Of a stretch of DNA of 64,000 nt, positions 7,896-15,374 are shown piece after piece. The translations under genes were made by a program, and so were the position numbers. This DNA comes from Lentiprolixibacter aurantiacus (lineage in GTDB: Bacteria; Bacteroidota; Bacteroidia; Flavobacteriales; Flavobacteriaceae), in contig NZ_JAPFQP010000004.1 of NCBI RefSeq assembly GCF_026241225.1, positions 248,001 through 312,000 of the forward strand, read 5' to 3'. Each line of letters begins with the position of its first letter. Positions within the stretch are counted from its first letter, which is position 1. Under the pieces are notes generated by a model. That model was not told the origin of the DNA, ran no database searches, and was given only the letters and a program-made list of their open reading frames with translations.

Positions 7896-8912
7896 ATGAA
7901 TTTGACGCAGGCTCAATCCGTTCAGCAGCTTCTTTCCAGACCACAAAAAATAGCTATTGTTCCCCATAAAAATCCAGATGGAGACGCCATCGGCTCTTCC
8001 CTTGGGCTATGCCATTATTTGCAGTTAAAGGGCCATGAGGCAAGGGTAATAGTTCCCAATGACTTCCCTAAATTCCTCAAATGGATTCCAGGAACCCAGG
8101 AAATCCTGATTTACGAATGGGATCAGTCTAATGCTGAAAAAGTAATCCTGGAAGCTACAGTTGTCTTCACCCTGGATTTCAATGACCTAAGCAGGAGTGG
8201 TGCGGTGGAAAAATCACTTCAAAAGGTATCTGCTCCAATAGTGATGATAGATCATCACCAGGCACCTCATGACTATGCCAGCATTACCTATTCCGATGTC
8301 AGCATGAGCTCCACTGCCGAAATGGTTTACAATTTTATTGAGGCTCTCGGGGATAGGGAAATAATAAATGCAGACATCGCTAACTGCCTGTACGCGGGCA
8401 TTCTTACGGATACCGGATCATTTAAATTCGCATCAACCACCAGCAGGACCCATCGCGTGGTAGCCGACCTTATCGATAAAGGTGCCAGCAACAGTGAAAT
8501 CCACAACCGGATATTCGACACCAACACCCCGGACAGACTGCATCTGCTGGGTTGTGCACTCAATAATATGGTCATTCTTCCCGAATATAACACGGCATAT
8601 ATAACCCTGAGCCAGGATGAACTGGATGCTAACCATTTTCGCAAGGGTGATACCGAGGGCTTTGTGAACTACGGTCTAACGCTTGAAAACATTCGCTTTG
8701 CTGTAATCTTTATTGAAAACCGGGATGAAGGCATTATCAAGATTTCTTTCCGATCGGAAGGTGAATTTTCGGTAAATGAGTTCGCGCGGGCTCATTTTCA
8801 GGGTGGAGGGCATACCAATGCTGCAGGAGGTAAGAGTGAATTGAGCATGGAAGAGACTACAAGTCGTTTTGTTGCGTTATTGGACCAGTATAAATCTGAA
8901 TTAGCAAAATGA
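7896..8912 (+). CDS. nrnA: Bifunctional oligoribonuclease/PAP phosphatase NrnA
   Basis: A 338-residue DHH/DHHA1 protein. NrnA degrades 2-5 nt RNA (and pGpG) and dephosphorylates pAp. The DHH domain shows HKNPDGDAIGSSLG (24-37), LDFND, the name-giving IDHHQAP and GILTDTGSF. The C-terminal DHHA1 substrate motif is GGGHTNAAGG. Length is normal for the family. It is the first gene of a three-gene unit: its TGA overlaps the gldI ATG (ATGA), and the cyclophilin/FKBP gene follows. Confidence 0.93.
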   Translation: MNLTQAQSVQQLLSRPQKIAIVPHKNPDGDAIGSSLGLCHYLQLKGHEARVIVPNDFPKFLKWIPGTQEILIYEWDQSNAEKVILEATVVFTLDFNDLSRSGAVEKSLQKVSAPIVMIDHHQAPHDYASITYSDVSMSSTAEMVYNFIEALGDREIINADIANCLYAGILTDTGSFKFASTTSRTHRVVADLIDKGASNSEIHNRIFDTNTPDRLHLLGCALNNMVILPEYNTAYITLSQDELDANHFRKGDTEGFVNYGLTLENIRFAVIFIENRDEGIIKISFRSEGEFSVNEFARAHFQGGGHTNAAGGKSELSMEETTSRFVALLDQYKSELAK

Positions 8913-9457
8913 AAAAGCTGCTTTTATTAGTTCCCCTGCTGGGTATGGTTGCCTGTGGACAACCGGAACCACGGAAACCCATCAAAGCTTCGGGGAATAG
9001 TTTTTTAAAAGAATCTGCTGCCCGAAGCAAAAAATTACTGGAAAGGGAAGAAGGGCTGATCCGAACCATAATCGCGGCAGACACTACCCATGTGTACAAC
9101 ACCTCAGGGGAGGGTTCCTGGTATTTTTACCTGGACCAAAATGAGTCGGGACTGCTCGCCGAACCGGACGACCTGGTTACCCTTACCTACGATATTGTCA
9201 GCCTTGAAAATGACACAATATACTCCCAACAGGAGATCGGAATTATTCAATATAAAGTAGATAAGCAGGAGCTTTTCCCTGGCCTGAGAAACAGTGTAAA
9301 GTTGCTGAGGGAAAATGAAAGGGCAACCTTTCTGTTCACCTCACCCATGGCTTTTGGTTACCCTGGCGACAAGGAACGCATTGGGACTAATGTCCCCATA
9401 AAATCTACCATTCAAATTCTCAAAGTAGAAAAACAATCAGAAAATAACGAAGAGTAA
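8909..9457 (+). CDS. gldI: Gliding motility-associated FKBP-type PPIase GldI
   Basis: A 182-residue lipoprotein (signal peptide ending VAC, C16) with a C-terminal FKBP domain (about residues 85-175; EPDDLVTLTYDIVSLENDTIY, then the FLFTSPMAFGYPGD segment). GldI is a component needed for gliding in Flavobacterium, where it probably helps fold envelope proteins of the gliding/type IX secretion machinery. The start codon overlaps the nrnA stop. The pairing of nrnA, gldI and a second PPIase lipoprotein is a flavobacterial arrangement. No other gld gene is in the window, so motility itself cannot be concluded. Confidence 0.88.
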   Translation: MKKLLLLVPLLGMVACGQPEPRKPIKASGNSFLKESAARSKKLLEREEGLIRTIIAADTTHVYNTSGEGSWYFYLDQNESGLLAEPDDLVTLTYDIVSLENDTIYSQQEIGIIQYKVDKQELFPGLRNSVKLLRENERATFLFTSPMAFGYPGDKERIGTNVPIKSTIQILKVEKQSENNEE

Positions 9458-9461
9458 ACCT

Positions 9462-10580
9462 ATGAAAAAGTTAAGCAACGTAATGGGGCTGTTTGCCCTG
9501 ATACTAATCGCAATCGGATGTAAAAGCAGCCAGTACCCCGAACTTGGAGACGGCCTTTTTGCGGACATCCAGACCAACAAGGGCAATATCATCCTGAAAC
9601 TTGAACATGAAAAAACACCAGTAACGGTGGCTAATTTTGTTTCCCTGGCAGAGGGCAACAATCCTTTTGTCAGTGAAAACTACAAAGACAAGAAATTTTT
9701 CGACGGGGTTATCTTTCATCGCGTTATCAAAGACTTCATGATACAGGGTGGCGACCCTACCGCCACCGGGAGTGGCAACCCGGGCTACCGCTTCAGGAAT
9801 GAAATCGTGGACTCCCTACGTCACAGCCGCAAGGGTATTCTATCAATGGCCAATTCCGGAGGGGAGAAGACTAATGGCAGCCAGTTTTTCATTACACATA
9901 AAGAAACCCCATGGCTGGATGGTAAGCACACCGTATTTGGAGAGGTAGTACAGGGGCTGGATGTAGTAGATTCCATTGCCAATGTGGAAGTTGGGGATGG
10001 AAACAGGCCTGTGTCTGATGTAACCATGAATGCTGTTGTAATTGTCCGCAATGGTAAAGAGGCTCGCAAGTTCGATGCTGTTCAGGTCATGACGGACTAT
10101 TTTGCAGAGGAAGAAGCCAGAGAGGCAGCCATGAAAAAAAGGATAGCGGATTTTGTATCCGAAACAACGGCCCAGAAGGAAGCTGCCGAGGCGTTGCCCT
10201 CAGGTTTGAAGATTCACGTACTGAAAAAAGGATCTGGAGAAAAGCCAAATGTTGGGCAACAAGTACTGGTGAATTATGCGGGATGGCTTAGCGATGGTAC
10301 ACTTTTCGACACAAGTGTTGCTGAGGTTGCCGAGCAGTTTGGAAAATTTGATCAGATCAACCGTATGCACCGGGGAGACTTTTCTCCCTCTCCAATGGAT
10401 TACAGCCCTGATTCCCGCCTGATCGCGGGCTTCAAAGAAGGGTTGTTAACCATGAAAGTGGGTGATAAAGTACGATTATTCATCCCCTCCTACCTGGGAT
10501 ATGGTCCTCAGGGGGGCGGACCAATACCTCCCAATGCAGATCTCATTTTTGATCTTGAGATCATTGATATGGCAGAATAA
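9462..10580 (+). CDS. Cyclophilin-FKBP fusion lipoprotein (peptidyl-prolyl isomerase)
   Basis: 372 residues with a lipoprotein signal (C20 after AIG). Residues about 30-195 are a cyclophilin: FHRVIKDFMIQGGDPTATGSG, GSQFFITHKETPWLDGKHTVFG. A charged linker (about 200-250, rich in E/K/A) leads to an FKBP domain (about 255-372): VNYAGWLSDGTLFD, GFKEGLLTMKVGDKVRLFIPSYLGYG. The FKBP part carries an insertion of about 20 residues (QFGKFDQINRMHRGDFSPSP region) before GFKEGL. Both PPIase classes thus sit in one envelope-anchored chain, next to GldI. The gene ends at a strong terminator. Confidence 0.92.
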   Translation: MKKLSNVMGLFALILIAIGCKSSQYPELGDGLFADIQTNKGNIILKLEHEKTPVTVANFVSLAEGNNPFVSENYKDKKFFDGVIFHRVIKDFMIQGGDPTATGSGNPGYRFRNEIVDSLRHSRKGILSMANSGGEKTNGSQFFITHKETPWLDGKHTVFGEVVQGLDVVDSIANVEVGDGNRPVSDVTMNAVVIVRNGKEARKFDAVQVMTDYFAEEEAREAAMKKRIADFVSETTAQKEAAEALPSGLKIHVLKKGSGEKPNVGQQVLVNYAGWLSDGTLFDTSVAEVAEQFGKFDQINRMHRGDFSPSPMDYSPDSRLIAGFKEGLLTMKVGDKVRLFIPSYLGYGPQGGGPIPPNADLIFDLEIIDMAE

Positions 10581-10582
10581 AG

Positions 10583-10616
10583 AGAAGGCCGGCCTTTAAC
10601 CCGGCCTTCTTTTTTA
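10583..10616 (+). terminator. Intrinsic terminator after the PPIase fusion gene
   Basis: A 10-bp perfect stem AGAAGGCCGG/CCGGCCTTCT (10583-10592 with 10601-10610), 8-base loop, followed by six T. It overlaps the stop codon of convergent pepD (10614-10616), so pepD may use the same hairpin in the opposite direction. Confidence 0.85.
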
Positions 10617-12077
10617 TCCCTTTTCAGGAATATGTAGCAATATCTCCTGTAAAAACTTCCAGAATTTCTGTACTGACGGGATGCTTACCCTTTCATCCGG
10701 GGAATGAGCCCCTAATATAGTAGGGCCAAAACTAATCATATCCATTTCCGGATAGTGTTGGCCTAAAATCCCGCATTCCAGTCCTGCATGGCATGCCACT
10801 ACTTTGGGTTTGGATTTAAAAAGGACTTCATAGCGCTGTTTAAGCACTTCCAGTATTTCAGAATCGGGGTTTGGACTCCAACCGGGGTAACTGCCGCTGA
10901 AGGAAACCTCATAACCCGCAAGTGCAAATGAACTCTTTAGCGCCATGGCCAGGTCCATTTTGGATGATTCCACAGCTGAACGTGTCAGGCAACCTATTTT
11001 CAATTTCCCGTCCTGTACAGTGACATTGGCAATATTGTTGGAAGTTTCAACCAGGTCGGCAATGGCCGGACTCATGCGATACACCCCGTTATGCGCTGCA
11101 TAAACGGCTTTTACCAGAAGCCCAAAGGCCTCTTGCTCCATAACTTTTTCGGGCAAACTGGTTTGTTCTAGCGCAATCACGAGGTCGGGTTCGGGGAGCA
11201 TCAGCTCACTTTTGATAGCAGCTGTCCATTCCTTAAAATGGTTCCTGAATTCCCCTTCCTCTGTTTTATCAATAACTACAATAGCTGTGCTCTCCCGGGG
11301 GATTGCATTGCGCAATCCGCCTCCATTGATTTCAGCCAATTGTACATTAAAATTATACAAAGCGTTGGACAACAACCTGTTCATAATTTTATTGGCATTG
11401 CCCAATCCCTTGTGGATATCCATACCACTATGACCACCATTCAAACCCCTGACCTTTATGCTATAGGCAACGCCTCCCTCTGCTACAGGATTTTCGGAGT
11501 AAGCAGCCCGGGCAGTAATGTCTATACCTCCGGCACATCCTATATCAATTTCATCATCTTCCTCGGTATCCAAGTTGAGCAGGATTTCACCTTTCAGCAC
11601 TCCCGGCTGTAATCCTTTTGCACCGGTCATTCCGGTTTCTTCATCAATCGTAAAAAGTGCCTCAAGCGGAGGGTGTGGAATACTGTCAGCCTGCAATAAA
11701 CTCATAATAGCGGCAACACCCATACCGTTATCCGCACCCAGGGTGGTGCCCTTAGCCCTGACCCAGTCGCCATCAACTTCCATTACAATCCCCTCACTGT
11801 CAAAATCGAACTTAGTGTCCGTGTTTTTCTGATGAACCATGTCCAAATGAGATTGCAGGGTTACCACTTTACGATTCTCCATTCCGCTGGTAGCGGGTTT
11901 CCTGATAATCACATTTCCAACTTCATCCCTGAAAGTTTCCAAACCAAGGCCCTGGCCAAAATCCATCATAAAGGCAATTACCCGTTCTTCTTTCTTGGAT
12001 GGCCTGGGTACTGCATTGAGGTCGGAAAAGTTATTCCAGACAGCTTGTGGAGCAAGCTTTCTAACGACTGTGTTCAT
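10614..12077 (-). CDS. pepD: Aminoacyl-histidine dipeptidase (M20 family)
   Basis: 487 residues from the ATG at 12077; the -7 box at 12094-12101 would be inside the coding region if the upstream in-frame codon were used. PepD is a cytosolic di-zinc dipeptidase that splits Xaa-His and other dipeptides. M20 motifs: LQSHLDMVHQ, GADNGMGVA with the bridging Asp, TIDEETGMTGA with the catalytic and metal-binding Glu residues, HAGLECGI and a C-terminal GAHSPDERV with the last metal His. It stands alone, convergent with the PPIase operon. Confidence 0.93.
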   Translation of the reverse strand: MNTVVRKLAPQAVWNNFSDLNAVPRPSKKEERVIAFMMDFGQGLGLETFRDEVGNVIIRKPATSGMENRKVVTLQSHLDMVHQKNTDTKFDFDSEGIVMEVDGDWVRAKGTTLGADNGMGVAAIMSLLQADSIPHPPLEALFTIDEETGMTGAKGLQPGVLKGEILLNLDTEEDDEIDIGCAGGIDITARAAYSENPVAEGGVAYSIKVRGLNGGHSGMDIHKGLGNANKIMNRLLSNALYNFNVQLAEINGGGLRNAIPRESTAIVVIDKTEEGEFRNHFKEWTAAIKSELMLPEPDLVIALEQTSLPEKVMEQEAFGLLVKAVYAAHNGVYRMSPAIADLVETSNNIANVTVQDGKLKIGCLTRSAVESSKMDLAMALKSSFALAGYEVSFSGSYPGWSPNPDSEILEVLKQRYEVLFKSKPKVVACHAGLECGILGQHYPEMDMISFGPTILGAHSPDERVSIPSVQKFWKFLQEILLHIPEKG

Positions 12078-12093
12078 ACTGTAAATTTTAGTC

Positions 12094-12101
12094 CAAAAAT
12101 A
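12094..12101 (-). promoter_or_regulatory. -7 promoter element (TATTTTTG) for pepD
   Basis: Exact TAnnTTTG match on the minus strand, 16 bases before the pepD ATG at 12077. Confidence 0.55.
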
Positions 12102-12134
12102 AGGCATGGAAGATAACCAAGCGAGAGATTTCCC

Positions 12135-12142
12135 TAATTTTG
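12135..12142 (+). promoter_or_regulatory. -7 promoter element (TAATTTTG) for DUF3810 gene
   Basis: Exact TAnnTTTG match, 6 bases before the ATG at 12149. It overlaps an alternative TTG codon at 12140, which argues that the ATG is the real start and that the transcript is almost leaderless. Confidence 0.6.
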
Positions 12143-12148
12143 AAGTCT

Positions 12149-13225
12149 ATGAAGAACCGATGGATAAATGGCATTGCCCTTTCGCTTATACCTCAGGTTA
12201 TTTTAGTGAGGGTCCTGGCCCTTTTCCCGGAATGGATAGAGCAGTATTACAGTCTGGGGATATTCCCGGTGATCTCCGGGTTTTTCAGAACCTTGCTGGG
12301 ATGGATACCCTTTTCTGTAGGCGACATCCTCTACACCCTGTTCTTTGTACTTGCAATCCGCTACCTATACAGCTCATGGACTATCTACAAAGGCAGGCCT
12401 GTAATTTTATTAAGAGACATTGCAATGGTTCTTGCGGTAGTTCATTTTACGTTCTACTTTTCCTGGGGATTGAATTATTTCCGACAGCCCCTCCATCAAT
12501 ACCTCAAACTGGAAAAAACTTATGAGGTTAAGGACCTTTATGCGATATCCCTGCAATTGGTAGGTGCCACTAATAGTCTACAGGAACAGATCACAGATTC
12601 AGACAGTATCCCTGTTTCCTTCCCATTTTCAAAATCCGAAGTATTTGATATGACCCTGGCGGGATATGATGCACTTCAGCAAGAATACCCGGCTCTTGGA
12701 TATTCCCGTCCAAGCGTGAAGCGATCCCTGTTGAGCATTGGCCTTTCTTATATGGGTTATGGGGGATACCTTAACCCCTTTACACATGAGGCCCAGGTAA
12801 ATGGCAAGCTGCCTAAATTCAGGTACCCCGTGGTTGCGGGACATGAAATTGGTCACCAGCTGGGTTATTCGGCAGAAAATGAAGTAAGTTTTATTGGTTA
12901 CCTCGCAACGCTTAGGAACAAGAATATTTATTTCCAGTATTCTGCCTATGCCTACGCCCTTGGTTATTGCCTCCGCGATCTGAGACTCAGGGATAAAGAG
13001 GCATGGGAAGAGCTAAGGTTGCAAATCAACCCAGGGGTGAAAGCGAATTACCAGGAGGTAACCGATTTCTGGAAGCAGTACGAAAACCCTTTAGAACCCA
13101 TTTTTAAATCGGCATTCAACACCTTCTTAAAAGCCAACAAACAAAAAAAGGGGATTAAAAGCTACAATCAGGTAGTTTCCCTTATTGTCAACTATCATTT
13201 GGATAATCCTGTCATGGCCAACTAA
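12149..13225 (+). CDS. DUF3810 membrane zinc-metallopeptidase-like protein
   Basis: 358 residues from the ATG at 12149. Three hydrophobic helices occupy about the first 110 residues. The C-terminal soluble part holds an HExxH motif in GHEIGHQLGYSAENEVSFIGYL, typical of zinc metallopeptidases with a downstream Glu ligand, preceded by NPFTHEAQVNGKLP. The family is annotated only as a domain of unknown function, and protease activity is inferred from the motif. It lies divergently from pepD; the following methyltransferase gene has its own -7 box. Confidence 0.88.
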   Translation: MKNRWINGIALSLIPQVILVRVLALFPEWIEQYYSLGIFPVISGFFRTLLGWIPFSVGDILYTLFFVLAIRYLYSSWTIYKGRPVILLRDIAMVLAVVHFTFYFSWGLNYFRQPLHQYLKLEKTYEVKDLYAISLQLVGATNSLQEQITDSDSIPVSFPFSKSEVFDMTLAGYDALQQEYPALGYSRPSVKRSLLSIGLSYMGYGGYLNPFTHEAQVNGKLPKFRYPVVAGHEIGHQLGYSAENEVSFIGYLATLRNKNIYFQYSAYAYALGYCLRDLRLRDKEAWEELRLQINPGVKANYQEVTDFWKQYENPLEPIFKSAFNTFLKANKQKKGIKSYNQVVSLIVNYHLDNPVMAN

Positions 13226-13249
13226 AAGGCCAAATGGGTAAGTATTTCC

Positions 13250-13257
13250 TATTTTTG
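13250..13257 (+). promoter_or_regulatory. -7 promoter element (TATTTTTG) for TrmH-like gene
   Basis: Exact TAnnTTTG match, 5 bases before the ATG at 13263: another nearly leaderless arrangement. Confidence 0.55.
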
Positions 13258-13262
13258 CTTCT

Positions 13263-14075
13263 ATGCGCCAGGGAAAACATATCTCCAGTCTTCAAAACCC
13301 GTTAGTCCGCCAGATACTGCAGCTCAAGGAGAAAAAAAGGGGCAGGGATAAAACCGGTCTTTTTATTCTGGAAGGGCAAAGGGAACTGCAACTGGCCCTG
13401 AGAGGAGGGTATGAAATCACAAAAGTCTTTTTCTGTGCTGATATTATTTCGCTTGAGGAATTGGCTAACCTGTTCCCTTCGGTAGCCGCCGATATAGAAG
13501 CCATAGAATTATCCCGCGAGGTCTATAGGCGCGTAGCTTACCGGGAAAAGACCGAAGGTATGCTGGCTCTTGCCAAAGCCAAATCGCATAAATTGCAGGA
13601 CTTGGAATTCCATCGCAGGAATCCCCTTATACTTATTGCGCAGTCACCGGAAAAACCTGGGAATCTCGGGGCCCTCTTACGCACTGCAGATGCAGCTGAC
13701 CTGGATGCGGTAATTCTGGCCGATCCCAAAAGTGACCTCTACAATCCGAATATCATACGTTCCAGTGTAGGCTGCCTCTTTACCGTAAATATTGCGGTGG
13801 ATAGTAGTGATGAAGTACTTCAGTTTTTAAAAGAGAAGGAAATTTCATTGTACTCGGCCGCCCTAACGGCCAGTCAACTGTACAGCGAGCTGGATTATAC
13901 CGGACCAGTAGCCATTGCGGTAGGCACGGAAGCCACAGGCCTGACCGATCGATGGATCAGTGAGTCTGATGCCAGCGTCATCATACCCATGAAGGGACAG
14001 ATAGACTCCATGAACCTGTCGGTATCCGCAGCAATACTTATCTTTGAGGCCCTCAGGCAGCGAAATTTCGATTAG
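13263..14075 (+). CDS. TrmH/SpoU family RNA 2'-O-methyltransferase
   Basis: A 270-residue SPOUT-class enzyme that methylates ribose 2'-OH in tRNA or rRNA with SAM. An N-terminal substrate-binding domain (about 1-100; LQNPLVRQILQLKEKKR, GLFILEGQRE) precedes the knotted catalytic domain. SPOUT motifs: SPEKPGNLGALLRTADA, AVGTEATGLTD and the trefoil-knot motif IDSMNLSVSAAILIFEA. The target nucleotide cannot be told from sequence, so no gene symbol is given. An M48 protease gene follows after 25 bases. Confidence 0.9.
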   Translation: MRQGKHISSLQNPLVRQILQLKEKKRGRDKTGLFILEGQRELQLALRGGYEITKVFFCADIISLEELANLFPSVAADIEAIELSREVYRRVAYREKTEGMLALAKAKSHKLQDLEFHRRNPLILIAQSPEKPGNLGALLRTADAADLDAVILADPKSDLYNPNIIRSSVGCLFTVNIAVDSSDEVLQFLKEKEISLYSAALTASQLYSELDYTGPVAIAVGTEATGLTDRWISESDASVIIPMKGQIDSMNLSVSAAILIFEALRQRNFD

Positions 14076-14100
14076 CTGCCAAATAAGACCAGTAACCCAT

Positions 14101-15333
14101 ATGAATACATCTGTACTCTTCTATGTAATCATCGGCATTTTGCTGTTGCAATTTGCCATTGAAACTGTACTCGACCTGTTGAATGCCCGGAAATTCAAAG
14201 ACCCGGTTCCGGAAGAGCTCAGGGATGTGTTTGAGCAGGATGAGTATCGCAGATCACAGGAATACAAGCAGGCCAATTTCAAGTTTGGTTTGATTTCCGG
14301 TATCGTTTCCCTGGGGGTTACCATTGCATTTTTGATTTTCGGAGGTTTTGATTGGATCGACACCCTGGCCAGGGGTATTACAGAGCATCCTATAGGGCTT
14401 GCCCTGTTGTTTTTTGGCATGATCTTTATCGGAAGTGATATTATAAGCACGCCATTTGCCTACTACCAGACCTTTGTGATTGAAGAAAAATTTGGTTTCA
14501 ACAAGACCACCAGAAAGCTATTCATTACCGATAAGCTCAAAGGATGGCTCATGGGGGCATTACTGGGCGGGGGCATGCTGGCCATTGTTATCTGGTTCTT
14601 TACCAAAGTGGGATCCGATTTCTGGATCTACGCATGGGTTGTGATAACCGTATTTACCGTATTTATCAACCTTTTCTACACCAGGTTGATCGTACCCCTC
14701 TTCAATAAACAAACCCCTCTTGAAGATGGTTCCCTGCGAGACAAGATCCAGTCATATGCGAGAAAAGTAGGCTTTGAATTGCAGCACATTTTTGTAATAG
14801 ACGGTTCCAAGCGCTCTACAAAAGCCAACGCTTATTTCTCAGGTTTTGGAAAGACCAAGCGCATTACCTTGTACGATACATTGATAGAGGACCTGGAAGA
14901 GGATGAGATTGTGTCTGTGCTTGCTCACGAGGTAGGCCATTACAAAAAGCAGCATATTATTTACAACCTGCTGGCCTCCATACTGATAACCGGGCTAACC
15001 CTGTTTATTCTTTCCCTGTTTATCAACAATCCCGAGGTATCTGCTGCCATTGGAGTAGAGACCCCGAGTTTTCATGCGGCCCTGATTGGTTTTGGCTTGC
15101 TGTATAGCCCCATTTCCCAGATTACCGGTCTTCTGATGAACCTCCTTTCCCGTAAATTCGAATACCAGGCCGATGATTTTGCCAAAAGCACCTTTGCTCC
15201 CCAACCCCTGATCTCCTCCCTGAAAAAGCTATCGGGAAAAAGCCTTAGCAACCTCACGCCCCATCCGGCCTATGTCTTCATGCACTACTCCCACCCAACC
15301 CTGCAAGACCGCATACGTAATCTAAGGGCATGA
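14101..15333 (+). CDS. M48 family metallopeptidase (Ste24/CAAX prenyl protease type)
   Basis: 410 residues. The ATG at 14101 is preferred over an in-frame codon overlapping the previous gene, because it leads straight into the first transmembrane helix (MNTSVLFYVIIGILLLQ). Several membrane helices flank the zinc site HEVGH (in LAHEVGHYKKQH) and a later ligand in KFEYQADDFA. This matches the Ste24-like M48A group, integral membrane zinc proteases. The bacterial role is probably membrane-protein quality control or processing; bacteria do not prenylate CAAX boxes in the eukaryotic manner. Confidence 0.92.
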   Translation: MNTSVLFYVIIGILLLQFAIETVLDLLNARKFKDPVPEELRDVFEQDEYRRSQEYKQANFKFGLISGIVSLGVTIAFLIFGGFDWIDTLARGITEHPIGLALLFFGMIFIGSDIISTPFAYYQTFVIEEKFGFNKTTRKLFITDKLKGWLMGALLGGGMLAIVIWFFTKVGSDFWIYAWVVITVFTVFINLFYTRLIVPLFNKQTPLEDGSLRDKIQSYARKVGFELQHIFVIDGSKRSTKANAYFSGFGKTKRITLYDTLIEDLEEDEIVSVLAHEVGHYKKQHIIYNLLASILITGLTLFILSLFINNPEVSAAIGVETPSFHAALIGFGLLYSPISQITGLLMNLLSRKFEYQADDFAKSTFAPQPLISSLKKLSGKSLSNLTPHPAYVFMHYSHPTLQDRIRNLRA

Positions 15334-15374
15334 TTTTTGTTGGTTACTACAAAAGTTTGTGGTAATTTTAATTT

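Noticed and set aside
12106-12525. Plus-strand frame of 139 codons beginning before the DUF3810 gene
   Set aside because: Overlaps the DUF3810 gene in another frame and lacks coherent domains; the DUF3810 frame has membrane helices and an HExxH motif.
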